Part shown: piece by piece, positions 22,606 to 33,039 of the stretch
Numbering within the stretch: the stretch's first letter is position 1
How the letters are laid out: the number at the start of each line of letters is the position of its first letter
NCBI GenBank assembly: GCA_012845835.1
Contig: JABAKD010000026.1
Span: 248,001-312,000, forward strand
From: Undaria pinnatifida
Taxonomy: Eukaryota > Sar > Phaeophyceae > Laminariales > Alariaceae
DNA: 64,000 nucleotides
Direction: 5' to 3'
Program-made: the position numbers and the translations under genes
Notes under the pieces: model-generated
What the model was told of the DNA's origin: nothing
The model's input: the letters and a program-made list of their open reading frames with translations, nothing else
Databases searched by the model: none

Positions 22606-23259
22606 TTATGCAGAAGGTGTATATCGGAGGGATGCGTAGTGGTAGTGGAAAGAATGTGGATAAAATAAGATATCACAGACATTTAGAGGAGGAGGGTTGG
22701 GGTATTGCTGAGGCTCGGTGTGATAAGTTATTCGAAAGTCCACTCCGTATAACTGCGTGGCAGCAATTAATTCTACGTTTGTAGCATATGCGTAAGGCTG
22801 TGACATGAAGTGGAGATACTCTTCAACACTCGAATATGTAGTAGGTTGAGATCCAGCGACTTCCACAAGTTCTTGATTTGCTCCAGCTAAGATGCTGTCG
22901 TGGAAAGTGTTGAAACCTGATCCCGGGATAACGGTGTACAAATTGGTTGTGATGTGGGCAATAATATGTGCACGGACGATGTGATGTAAAGCTGGGTTGT
23001 TGTGCACACGACGCGAGATACATCTTAATAAACATGCACCATCACCAATCTCGGGAATAATGGACCATTGACCAGAATTGTTATTGTTGCCGCTGTTGTT
23101 GTCTTGATCATTTTCGCTGTCTGATGGGTTTGTACTGCTGTCGCTGCTGTTAGAGGAATCATTGGTGTCAATTTGTTGTGTGTTTTCTGTGCCCAGTATT
23201 TTTCCCCGCGCGCAGTTTATACCGATGTTTGTTGCCGATATGGTCTGTTGTGTGCACAT
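22606..23259 (-). CDS. OTU-family cysteine protease-like protein
   Basis: This is a 217-codon minus-strand frame. Residues 30-65 are a Ser/Asn/Asp-rich low-complexity linker. Residue 70 onward fits the ovarian-tumour (OTU) fold: EIGDGACLLRCISRRV with D, G and the nucleophile Cys; a helical stretch; then EEYLHFMSQPYAYATNVELI followed by AATQLYGVDFRI; and FHYHYASLRY near the C-terminus with the catalytic His. Length after the linker (about 150 residues) fits a single OTU domain. The first 16 codons lie in a direct repeat whose second copy is at 23608-23786, so the true start may be a later codon or another exon. OTU proteases remove ubiquitin, and they also occur as domains in some transposons. 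Here it lies among repeats, and its origin is open. Confidence 0.6.
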   Translation of the reverse strand: MCTQQTISATNIGINCARGKILGTENTQQIDTNDSSNSSDSSTNPSDSENDQDNNSGNNNNSGQWSIIPEIGDGACLLRCISRRVHNNPALHHIVRAHIIAHITTNLYTVIPGSGFNTFHDSILAGANQELVEVAGSQPTTYSSVEEYLHFMSQPYAYATNVELIAATQLYGVDFRITYHTEPQQYPNPPPLNVCDILFYPHSFHYHYASLRYTPSA

Positions 23260-23786
23260 CGTTACTTTTGCTTGAGTTGTGTTGCTACTTCATATCTCTT
23301 TATACAGGTTTCGCTACTGCTGTATGGTAACCACCGTGTCAATTGTGAGGGAGAACTCACAGTAATGACATAGTTCCCGTCGTTGCTCATATGACAATAA
23401 ACTCTTAAGTCTATGGACTACGTGCTGCTTGCTGGTGGTGCTCTATTGTAAAACCGCTGTGTATGTTCTTTTGATGAGAGGAAAGGTCTTGTGTATTTAT
23501 TCTCCTCGGTCCATCCAGAAAAAAATCCCGTTCTCAATAAAATTTGATTTTTTATGATCTATATATTATTGCCGCTCTCTGCGGTTGCTTGCTGCTGCTG
23601 TGATCGTAGACAGTTTATACCGATGTTTGTTGCCGATATGGTCTGTTGTGTGCACATCGTTACTTTTGCTTGGGTTGTGTTGCTACTTTATATCTCTTTA
23701 TACAGGTTTCGCTACTGCTGTATGGTAACCACCGTGTCAATTGTGAGGGAGAACTCACAGTAATGACATAGTTCACGTCGTTGCAG
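23208..23786 (+). repeat. Direct repeat pair (about 175 bp each)
   Basis: Positions 23208-23388 and 23608-23786 are nearly identical (GTTTATACCGATGTTTGTTG through GAACTCACAGTAATGACATA), about 397 bp apart. The first overlaps the start of the OTU ORF. Confidence 0.8.
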
Positions 23787-24560
23787 CGGGTACATATACA
23801 CCGCGCCCGCGTCTAGCAGTGCGGGAAAATTCTCTCGCAAATACATTTTGATGCCACCCCGATGTACGTGCGAGGACTAAAGTTCCACCGTGTGTGTAGT
23901 AGACGTATTTAAGCCTGACGATATGCCTATATTTTAGGCTCTAAACCAAATTAAGCCCTATCGTGTTTTAAATGTCTAAAAAATAGGTCTATTTTATCGA
24001 CCTCACGACCACGGCAGACCACGGTGAGATGTGGATTTTCCCAAAATGTGCACTTGGGCACATTTTGGCCCAAGTGCATATTTGAAGCAATTTTCCGAGT
24101 ATTTTCCAGCAAACAACAGCATTTCAGACGACAAAAGCTCGAGGAAACATCAGACACTCTGCAGCAGCAGCACAGCACAACACCCACGCAGTAATTGCAA
24201 CGCTCAACCTAGCAAGCCGCTTGGTGTATCCCCAACCCGGGTTAATCAACCTGCGTGTACAACACGATCAGAAACGTTGGCGGTGGTCAGAGGCGACCCA
24301 CTCTCGTGGAGCGGCATGCCTCTACGTACTATTACTTGAAAAGGAGTCCTTGTTCATTCACGAGGATCGAGCGCACACACAACACAACACACCACAAAAC
24401 AAAACAACACAGCACAACACACAGACAACCAGCACCCCAACAGCCAACCCAACTACAGCACAACTAGCCGGTGGAAAACGCCCACGAGACTCCTCCTACC
24501 CTGGCGTTCTCTGCGGTCAGAGAACTGGGACTCTGACATAGTTCGTCGCGCGCTCGTGCT
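23787..24560. other. Intergenic with interlocked inverted repeats and CA-rich tract
   Basis: No gene supported. Positions 24041-24078 hold two overlapping perfect inverted repeats (see findings). Positions 24370-24460 are a CA/AAC-rich low-complexity tract (ACACAACACACCACAAAAC). Short frames through it are compositional. Confidence 0.5.
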
Positions 24561-25691
24561 CCTGCTCTCTCGTCCTGAGAGGCTGTATTTTTCGATGACA
24601 CATTTTTTTTGTTTGGTTTTTGTGCCCGACGTAGCGCATGGCCGGAGCTGCTGCTGCAGTTTACAACCCTGTTGCCTCTTTCCCGCGGATGCCTACATTT
24701 CGAGGGTGGAAATTGAACCGGGTGGAGGGCCAGTCCTGCTGTGCTGCTGTACTGACTGCCACACTGAGGCACACCGAAGGCGGCAGACGCCTGCGAGGTA
24801 TCCTACATATGAAGCGAGTATGGAGTACGAAGCACTCAATGTTTTTGCCAGGCACCAGTTATTTGTTTTGGCCGTTTGTTCAAGCTCGCACAGCATGGGC
24901 AGGGGAGGGTCTTTCTCGAAGTTTCCACCCACTCATGTGCTGACTCATGACATAAATCCTCGTCTTGCCATCGGCGTCTGGAGTAGTGCAGAAATATCAT
25001 AGTCTATTTTCAAGTAGTTTGATCTTTCCTCGGCTTTTCTTTTTATGCGTACTGAAAGAGACCACTATTTCGAGTTTTAGACATATGGTGTTTTTTTTAT
25101 ACGTTTAAGGTCGAAATATCGAATGGCCTAGCTCTTCCAGTTGGAAGTACTTAAGACCTAACCTCGAGGCTTAAATACGTCTAGTGTGTGGTTGCCCGGG
25201 GACAGAAGTGTCTCATTACCCGCAAAATAGAGCCAGTCTCGGCGGCTTTCCGCGGCCATAGCTCGCGCCACGGACGTCCCATGAGCCCGGCACACGGCTG
25301 ATAATATACCGACGGGTAGTCTGATCGCATTGCAGAAGAAAGCACACCAAAAAACTCTGCGCCGGCGGAGAAAAAGGGACGGACTAGGCAAAAAAAGCAA
25401 AATGGTACATATGCATACTGTTTGGAATTTCGCGGTGGCATACTCTCGAGCGTTTGTTTCTTTGCTGTACTTTTTCACTAGTTCGTTTGGTTTCTTGCTC
25501 GGCATTTTATTGCTTTTGTTTCTGCTCGTTTTGCCAGCTGGAAACTCATTTTTTTAGTGTGGGTTCACCTTAAACGTGACACAAATTGCCGACGATATCC
25601 AACAACTTCGCGACACAAATTACCGACGGCAAAACGTTTCGTGACAATATAACTCCCAAACCATGGAATCATGACATTTTCATGTGACAGA
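24561..25691. other. No recognisable feature
   Basis: There are several short open frames on both strands. The minus-strand one at 25158-25505 begins MPSKKPNELVKKYSKETNAR in a plausible way and is followed by a GTATGC ... TTTTTTTGCCTAG stretch that could be a 35-nt intron, but splicing it does not give a convincing continuation. Confidence 0.3.
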
Positions 25692-27095
25692 ATCTCGAGA
25701 CAAAATTAAGCAGGTAGAGCCGTCTCTTCGGCCTTTGGCCCTGGCTTTAGCATGGCCGCTGACACTCCAGCCAGCCTCTGCTGTAGGCATGAACGAGTGC
25801 GGTTGATTCGCAGCGAACTATCCCGCTGTGCTCGCTTCTATGTGGCCATTGTCCACGCCATTTCTGTCACCTCCCTTCTGTTTTGAGCTCGTCGTCGTGC
25901 CGTCGAGGTACGAGGAAACCCTCACGTACCGGGTGAGAACAAACAGCAGTATGTACGACGAGCATGAACGCCAACTGACGGCATTGGCAAACACACAACA
26001 TCTGGACCTAGGTGCAGCAGCAGTAGCCGAAGGGCGAAACTTCTAGCACATACTGCAGCAACTAGTAGCAACCAGAACCACAGCAGATAGCTCAAAGTGC
26101 AGTACGAGTGCAGTTGGCAAGTTTAGTCGTACACGCATCACTCTGTTCAATAGTCTATATATAACAGCATCTCGAGACAAAACCAAGCAGGTAGAGCCGT
26201 CTCTTCGGCCTTTGGCCCTGGCTTTAGCACGGCCGCTGACACTCCAGCCAGCCTCTGCTGTAGGCATGAACGAGTGCGGTTGATTCGCAGCGAACTATCC
26301 CGCTGTGCTCGCTTCTATGTGGCCATTGTCCATGCCATTTCATGTCACCTCCCTTCTGTGTTGAGCTCGTCGTCGTGCCGTCGAGGTACGAGGAAACCCG
26401 TACGTCCTGGGTGAGAACAGCAGTATGTACGACGAGCATGAACGCCAACTGACGGCATTGGCAAACACACAACATCAGGTGCAGCAGCAGTAGCCGAAGG
26501 GCGAAACTTCTAGCACATACTGCAGCAACTAGTAGCAACACGAACCACAGCAGATAGCTCAAAGGCAGTACGAGTGCAGTTGGCAAGTTTAGTCGTACAC
26601 GCATCACTCTGTCCAATAGTCTATATATAACAGCATCTCGAGACAAAACCAAGCAGGTAGAGCCGTCTCTTCGGCCTTTGGCCCCGGCTTTAGCACGGCC
26701 GCTGACACTCCAGCCAGCCTCTGCTGTAGGCATGAACGAGTGCGGTTGATTCGCAGCGAACTATCCCGCTGTGCTCGCTTCTATGTGGCCATTGTCCATG
26801 CCATTTCATGTCACCTCCCTTCTGTGTTGAGCTCGTCGTCGTGCCGTCGAGGTACGAGGAAACCCGTACGTCCTGGGTGAGAACAGCAGTATGTACGACG
26901 AGCATGAACGCCAACTGACGGCATTGGCAAACACACAACATCAGGTGCAGCAGCAGTAGCCGAAGGGCGAAACTTCTAGCACATACTGCAGCAACTAGTA
27001 GCAACCAGAACCACAGCAGGTAGCTCAAAGTGCAGTACGAGTGCCATTGGCAAGTTTAGTCGTACACGCATCACTCTGTCCAATATATAACAACC
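25692..27095 (+). repeat. Three-copy tandem repeat, about 470 bp
   Basis: Units start at 25692, 26169 and 26635, each with ATCTCGAGACAAAA and AGCAGGTAGAGCCGTCTC. Periods are 477 and 466; the last unit ends near 27090. Unit 2 and unit 3 are closer to each other than to unit 1, which has a few extra bases. An open minus-strand frame spans a whole unit (169 codons), but phase is not kept from unit to unit. Confidence 0.8.
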
Positions 27096-28554
27096 GTTTT
27101 ATGTTCATATTGATGGAGAAAAAAATACCAGGTATTACTTGGGTATTACATTTATTTCCTGTAAGAATGATACGTCGGACGAGCGGACGTTCTGATTCTG
27201 GTGCCGTGAGACCATCGAGCACACCGCATGTTTTACCCAAACAAGAGCCAACAAGAGGCAGCGCACAGGGGCCCCCAACACAGAGACACGTGACAACTAC
27301 GGCCAGCTGTCGATCGGGTAATTCGCCGGTAGTCCGTGCTTCGGTTAGTGTATCGGAAGTCGTTCGTAGTACTGCTGTAGATCGTCGTAAAACCACGTGG
27401 CATCGTGCTGGTGGCAAGACTCGCCAGTAGACCCCCCAAAATGTAGTTACCTTCTCTTTTTCTTGGCCCCATGCACCCATTTCCTTTCCTTTCTCTTCTT
27501 TGTTTCTTTTTTCCAATTGACTTGCGTCTGTTGTGCGCATGCGTAGTGATAGATACCACGTGTAATATATACGTGGTAGTCTTTCTTGGTTGGCAAGCGT
27601 TATAGTCGGTTTTTCCAGGCGCGAGTAATGAGACGTATGCACCGGTATGGACCTGGCACATCGTAGACTGACTCCCGATTTCACTTTTATATGCTTCTGG
27701 TGGAGGCATGAATTGCGTCAGCTGTGATTTATGGGTGTACCACCTTTGGTTTGTGTTTTTTCCCTAGCGTATTCCTCAGCTCCAGAGTGACTGGAGCCTG
27801 TCCTGTGACTACGGACTCGATTATTATGCGAGTTCATGTGAGCACGACAACAACAGCAACTGAAATATTGCCTGTTTCTTGACCTTTCAGCTGCTTCCTG
27901 CAAATTTGGTTTTTCTGCCAACACGATTTTGAACTTTTTTGCGATTTTTTCTTCCTTTTTGTCTAGTAAGTTGAACTTCCTACTGCCGCTAATTTGCCGC
28001 CTGTGCATTAGTTGCGGAACGGTCCAGCTTTAGCTTTTCTTTGATTCGCACCATTTGTTTTGTACTTGACGAAGCTTCAGCGGCTGAGATCTGGGCTTGG
28101 CTCATCAGCTCGACACCGCCCAGCACCCCATCGCAGCGCTATAGCTTACAGCAACGAAGCGCCGCGCAGTGCCCTGCGATGCCCTGCGGCTCATCTCAGC
28201 AGCGCACCGCTAGCTCAGCAGAGCGAAGCGCTATGCTTTACCGTGCTCTGCCGTCGCGGTCGTTCGTTATTCATGATATCTAAAACTCCGCGTACGCTAA
28301 TATTTAGGTAATTGGCGCTTTATTCTATACATATCGCGTCAACCATCGTAATATCATAAAATATGGGGGAGGGAATGTAATCTCTATGCAAAGATCCTGT
28401 TTTGTTTTAATCAATTGTCAGCCGGCCGCCCCGGTGGTCTATTAATAATAGTGGTTTTACCCTCGAAGATTAGTAACGTTTGGTTTTCCTCGAGTTCGAC
28501 ACCCACCACGATGAGATTTGACTTTATTTGCAAAAATGCAAAAAAAAAAAACAG
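27096..28554. other. Intergenic
   Basis: No gene is supported. Positions 27795-27865 (GGAGCCTGTCCTGTGACTAC and following) match 49055-49120, a small dispersed repeat. Positions 28130-28250 hold GC-rich short repeats around GCAGCGC and AGCAGAGCG. A minus-strand frame at 27718-28008 has a lysine-rich helical start (KKEEKIAKKFKIVLAEKPN) but no recognisable domain. Confidence 0.35.
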
Positions 28555-29612
28555 GGATCAACTGCTGAGAGCGCCTAGCAGCGTGGGTTGGTTCGACGCG
28601 AGTCGACGAGGGAAGAAAATGCTGGATTCTCCTCGCGGTAGAAACGAAAGCACGTGCCGAAGTGGGGAGGAAGGAGGAGGGCCCGCTATTGACTCCGGAT
28701 CTGAGTTACTACTGGGAGGGAGCGCGAGAGTGGTGCCGGGATAATGAATGGGATGAAAAAAAAAAATGTTGCAAAGGTATATCATTATTACTACCAGTAA
28801 ATAATTTGTCAGTCTCTCGGAAATACGCACGGCACTATCATCAGCAGTCGTCATGGTAGAGACACTCCGGATATTATGCATTGAGGGGACGCGTCCGATT
28901 TCGACAACGTGAAAGCCCCCACGAAGAAAAGACAGCAGACACACATATCCCGCCTTCTCGAGAAAAAACAGAGAAGAAGCGCTACGCCAACCTCCCGTAC
29001 GAGCAAAGCCACCCCCGCACCAATCTTAGACAACGCCGCCTCAACGAGAGATCGCCCTCCTCTTCTACGTTTTCCTCCTCGCCCGCGACCACGCAGACCA
29101 ATCAATGCGACAGCCTTCACATAACAAACAAAGCAATCTTCTTCCAAAACCTCGCCGGCTGACATGTCCTCATGTCGACGTTTGATGCAAACCGACTTTG
29201 CATCCTGTCGACCTTGAACCTCCATTGCCACGGGGACAGCAGTGCAGTCTCTTAATTAATGCCAAGGCCTGTTTTGTTTTGCCTAGAGGCGACGCAGGTT
29301 CTCAACGATAATACTCTTTTCGGTATTTTTGCTTGACAGACGCCAACTTTTACTTGACAATGACGGCGCATTTAACATAGTTTGTTTCGCCTATCCTTGC
29401 CTTCTTTGTTGTATAATATTACGTTTTTTTTTGTCAAAGCATGACTTTCAGAATTCCATGTTCGTATTAAACTCTCGGCATTACTTTAAAGTTCAATGCA
29501 TGCCAAATCGGACAGGTACACCTTAAGTTGTCGAAGTGCTGCTCTGCCCTACCCGAAGCATGGGCGCCGGCGAATGCCGGCGCCCATGCGGAGCCCTTGT
29601 ATACATATAGTA
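28555..29612 (+). mobile_element. Hairpin-ended repeat family, second copy
   Basis: The head 28555-28760 (CGACGCGAGTCGACGAGGGA, then TTACTACTGGGAGGG) matches 2290-2510 and 61010-61250. The right end 29538-29612 (TCTGCCCTACCCGAAGCATG and the hairpin) matches 2957-3040. The interior (28770-29530) is unrelated to the interiors of the other copies. The end hairpin here is perfect: GCATGGGCGCCGGC (29558-29571), loop GAAT, then the reverse complement (29576-29589). Confidence 0.5.
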
Positions 29613-30910
29613 CTTTATACTCACGACCGTACCCTGTTTTGACCATATATACAGCAGTAGTAGGTATATGTATGAGCAAATGATGTATAATATTTTCATT
29701 AATACATTATGTTACTGGCTCAACAGTCCATGTTACTCCTTTCTCACCATCCTGCCTACATAAATACCCCCCCAGCTTGCATGTGGACAAGGCTTACTAG
29801 CAGGCAGGGATGCATGTATATCTTTCCCAGTTCAAATTTGAAAAATTCGGTTTACGGATATTGTAAAATTAAAATACACACCAGTTGTGAGATTGTATTG
29901 TACCATCGCTTGCTGTATACACCCCTTATCGATTGAGTACGTACTGATACCCAAACAAACAAAAAAACATTCTTAGGCAAAATCAGGTATACCTGGTCAG
30001 TTTGGTGTCAAAACTGTTACAACACTACAAAAAAAAACAAGTGCATATCACACGCTAGGGCACCTGTAATTGGCCAGCCTCCTGGATTTGTCTACTTTGG
30101 CCAGCTTTCAACTGATTTTGGCGCATTTTGAGCCAGTCAGGGGCCATACGTACACTGTCTCTTACATGCCCAATACGAAGACATCACCACACTACTCGTG
30201 CCACATTACGTACAACGACCTGTCACAACCTGCAACGACATACAGAACAAATGATACGCACGTATACAGCACGATGGCATACATACCTGGTACAACAATA
30301 CAAAAGTACTCGTCGCAAGAGTAAATACGATCACGAAAGGCAATGGAATAATAAAAAATGCATGCCTTGCGGAGCAATACCATTGATGCATACGTACCAA
30401 CGTTTCATCTGCATCGCATACAAAAAAAACATTGAGTCAAAAGCGGGGAGAATCTCGTTTGCTTTCTGTACTGCTGTACGTAGCATGGACTGCGTGACTC
30501 CTCACTATGTTTAAACTATAAAGCGTCTCATTCCTCGCCTCTACTATCTAGAGATCACGAGCACCGATTCTCATAACTAATTCGGCCTGCTGTACTGCTG
30601 CTTCTATTTCTGCGGTGTCTGCCTGTGGTTATCCTGCAGCGTGTGGGGTTCGTGATACTGCTTCAAGCTGCTTCAAGCGAGATTTTGCTACACGAGCGAG
30701 ATTGTCAACATGATAAAATAGAGTTGAACTGCCAAAGAACTTTCTTCAACATCCTGTAAAATCCATTCATATTTAGACTGCTCCTTTTTTTCCACACTCC
30801 ATTGTATGCAATATTTTAATCAAAAATGGCCCGGCATGCTGCTGTACTTTTACCTGCGCATTTGCGACCGTACTTCTACCTGCGTCAAGCGATAATATCA
30901 TCCCACACGG
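29613..30910. other. Intergenic, inside the gypsy leader
   Basis: No gene, RNA or repeat that I can support. It includes AT-rich and pyrimidine-rich stretches and scattered short ORFs. Confidence 0.35.
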
Positions 30911-30928
30911 ATCCCAGCTGAAGCCCCA
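30911..30928 (-). promoter_or_regulatory. Primer-binding site of the minus-strand gypsy element
   Basis: Directly after the 5' LTR end (TTACA) the minus strand reads TGGGGCTTCAGCTGGGAT. The leading TGG would pair with a tRNA 3' CCA. I cannot name the tRNA. The zero spacing from the LTR is typical. Confidence 0.45.
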
Positions 30929-31371
30929 TGTAACGAACGGATAAAGAGCTATTTTAGACACACGTACCCTAGTTTCCACTCCCGTGTCCCAACTCTCCTA
31001 CCGCTTCTAGTTCGTTTCCCCTCCGTGTGTACCTTCAGGCTGATTCCTCCCGTCTGCTTGTTGCAACAGCTGCCTGCAAACACCAGTCTCGTATCACGCA
31101 GTCCTCTTCCAAGCGCTCCTACAATGTAACAGATCTCCGGGTGAAACATCCAACCATACCTTACGGTAACGATCGCTGTACTCACGCTCGGTTCGAAGTC
31201 ACTCACACTCGTTTCACATCAAGTTCAGGTTCCTTTTTCCCTTGTTTAGTTTTGTAAGTCTTTGGACTGAGGCCGTGAGCGGCACGCTTTCTAGACTTAT
31301 AGGCGTTATTAACACCTAGGCAGCATTCCGCCACAGGGTTTCATGTGACGTCATGTCAATCCGCCGCAACA
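30929..31371 (-). repeat. 5' LTR of the minus-strand gypsy element
   Basis: Partner of 12032-12475, same orientation, 443 bp. Differences are spread along the length with a 2-bp and other small gaps. On the right it abuts the 41-bp-unit element at 31372. Confidence 0.7.
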
Positions 31372-31466
31372 AATGCCCTAAAGAACCTACAGAAGATTTT
31401 TGTAGGGTAATACTCGGGGTAAACACCCCGGGTACGGTTTGTACGTACCTACAGAACACAAAACCT
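31372..31466 (+). repeat. 41-bp-unit element, right part
   Basis: It continues the element broken off at 12031: CCTACAGAAG, TTGTAGGGTAATACTCGG-like sequence, ACCCCGGGTACGGTTTGT and CTACAGAACACAA, matching 58705-58792 base for base in length. The match stops where a TGTAACATTTCC sequence, read as another LTR, begins. Confidence 0.65.
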
Positions 31467-31927
31467 TGTAACATTTCCTTCATTATTTTCCCAATATATG
31501 TGTGGAAGACAGGGTCGTAGATACCTATCGTAGATCGCGTACATGCATGCGCGAGAGGACACGTCACCGGTCAGGCAATACACGATCCCGGGGCGCGAAC
31601 GGCGTCACCCGTCGTAGACGGCGTTGACCCGTCCCCGGAAGGTCAGCCACCGAAAGATGATCCCGCCGCATGACGAAGGGCATAAGCCCACCGTCACTCT
31701 AGCTCTGGCTTCAGCATCTCCTTGCTACATATAAGAAAGAAAGGTTTTCGGCCGCGTTCGCTGTGAGAACGATCGTCAAGGGACCTCAGCACCGCGACGC
31801 CCACTCCGCTTCGACTTCAGCTCTGCGACGCCCTCTCCGCTTCGACTTCCGCTCCGCGACGAGTACCAGACCTCGGGGACCACCCTCTCCACTTCGACTC
31901 CGGGACCCCGTGAGAGACCAGGTTCCA
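31467..31927 (+). repeat. Probable 5' LTR of a deleted gypsy element
   Basis: It starts TGTAACATTTCC exactly where the flanking repeat loses its match to the 58.8-kb copy, and ends GGTTCCA just before a TGG primer site. A TATA-like ACATATAAGAA lies at 31727-31737. Internal short repeats (CTCCGCTTCGACTTC, twice) follow. No second copy is in the window, so the assignment rests on structure and context. Confidence 0.5.
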
Positions 31928-31930
31928 TAG

Positions 31931-31985
31931 TGGTGACCACCGTGGGATTCGAACCCACGAGTACGAATACATGACGACCTGAACG
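31931..31985 (+). promoter_or_regulatory. Primer-binding site with extended tRNA-Leu-like complement
   Basis: The plus strand reads TGGTGACCACCGTGGGATTC and continues as the complement of a tRNA. On the minus strand this is a T-arm GTGGGTTCGAATCCCAC with acceptor GGTGGTC, then ACCA. Upstream of it are a GTATTCGTAC variable arm with a TTCG loop and a TTCAGGT loop that would carry CAG. The match to tRNA form thus runs about 55 nt, far beyond the usual 18-nt primer site, and stops near the anticodon loop. The 5' half of the tRNA is absent, replaced by integrase sequence. Confidence 0.55.
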
Positions 31986-32865
31986 CAAAAAAATCCGCCG
32001 GAAATATTGGTGGCCCACCATCAGCCGCGACGTACGAGAGTGGTGCGAAAAATGCCAATCTTGTCAACGACGAAAAGCAGCACACAACAGACCCAAGCTC
32101 CCGACAGGCCATTTACCTGTCGAGCGGCCATTTCAACGAATATCGGTTGACTTAGTAGAGTACAAATCGGTATCAACTTCAGCCGCAGGGATCGAATGCA
32201 AATACGTTCTCTCCATGATGGGCCACCTGACGAGGTTTGCGGTACTGCTGCCGGTACGTAATAAAACGGCCGAAACAGTAGCCAAAGCCATAATCGAGAG
32301 AACAATCAGCATTTTCGGCCCACCAGAAACCTTGCATAGTGATCAAGGCCCCGAATTCGAGAATAAGGTGATATACCAGCTGCAACAACTACTCGGATAT
32401 AAAAAGACCCGCACAACGCCGTACCGGCCGCAGGGTAATTCAGTGTCCGAACGGGTACACTCAACGATGCACAGCATGCTAGCGATGCACAGTGCAATCG
32501 ATCAAAGCACCTGGGCCACTCTCTTACCGTTTGTACAGCTAGCGCACAACACTAGCTTTAGTGCAACGATGCATGAGACACCATTTTTCTTAATGTTCGG
32601 GCGACAACCCCGACTCCCAGTCGATATAATCCTCGGTATTCCTCATGTAGGAAGAACAGCAGACACCAAGGAACTCGCACAAAACACACGGGACAACTTG
32701 CAAATCGCTTTCGAGCTCGCACGCCGAAACTTAACCGAGCGTGCAGACAAACAGGCAGAACAAAATAGCAAAGTCAAACCGTACCCGGTGTTCAAGCCTG
32801 GACAGGAAGTAGTCGTGTACAGACTTTACCAGGATTCGGATGTACCCAACACAAAACTGCTGTTG

Positions 32866-32875
<10 letters not shown>
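31975..32875 (+). pseudogene. Gypsy integrase fragment
   Basis: An open frame from 31975 reads KYWWPTISRDVREWCEKCQSCQR (first 20: KYWWPTISRDVREWCEKCQS; zinc-finger cysteines), ISVDLVEYKSV (first Asp), ETLHSDQGPEFEN (second Asp) and PQGNSVSERVHSTMHSMLAM (Glu), then FFLMFGRQPRLPVDIILG, ARRNLTERADKQ and KPGQEVVVYRLY. It is closely similar to the integrase of the 49.5-57.1 kb element. The frame runs straight into a GA microsatellite at 32871 and loses its C-terminus. Gag, protease, RT and RNase H are absent: the fragment follows directly on the primer site, so a large internal deletion has occurred. Confidence 0.8.

Positions 32876-32912
<37 letters not shown>
32871..32912 (+). repeat. (GA)21 microsatellite
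   Basis: Twenty-one uninterrupted GA dinucleotides. Frames through it read as Arg-Glu repeats and are not biological protein evidence. Confidence 0.95.
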
Positions 32913-32915
<3 letters not shown>

Positions 32916-33039
32916 CGGCGCTGGGGAGAAGCAGTTGTTGCAGAGGTAGCAGCTGCCCCAATCGCCCCATCTGCAGGAAAGGCAGTCGTCAGAGGATTGC
33001 TACGCATACAAAGAAGAATTTCCACAGAAACAGCCGTCA

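Larger units (their letters stand above)
12032..31371 (-). mobile_element. Ty3/gypsy element with nested insertions, whole span
   Basis: Two copies of a TG...CA repeat of 444 and 443 bp bound this interval. Removing the interval rejoins a 41-bp-unit element at the same base as its uninterrupted counterpart near 58705, leaving a 4-bp target duplication (AGTG left, AATG right, one mismatch). Gag and pol lie on the minus strand near the left LTR, a G-rich tract abuts the left LTR, and a TGG-starting primer site abuts the right LTR. The 12 kb between gag and the right LTR is filled with other repeats. The LTRs differ at roughly 35 positions by eye (about 8 percent), so the insertion is old. The alternative is two unrelated solo LTRs, but that would not explain the rejoining. 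Confidence 0.65.

Noticed and set aside
26224-26733. 169-codon minus-strand ORF in the 470-bp repeats as a gene
   Set aside because: Phase is lost between units (periods 477 and 466), there is no domain, and the hydrophobic run is a by-product of CAG/CTG-rich sequence.
27025-27684. 219-codon minus-strand ORF
   Set aside because: Composition is not protein-like, it overlaps the end of the tandem repeat, and there is no recognisable domain.
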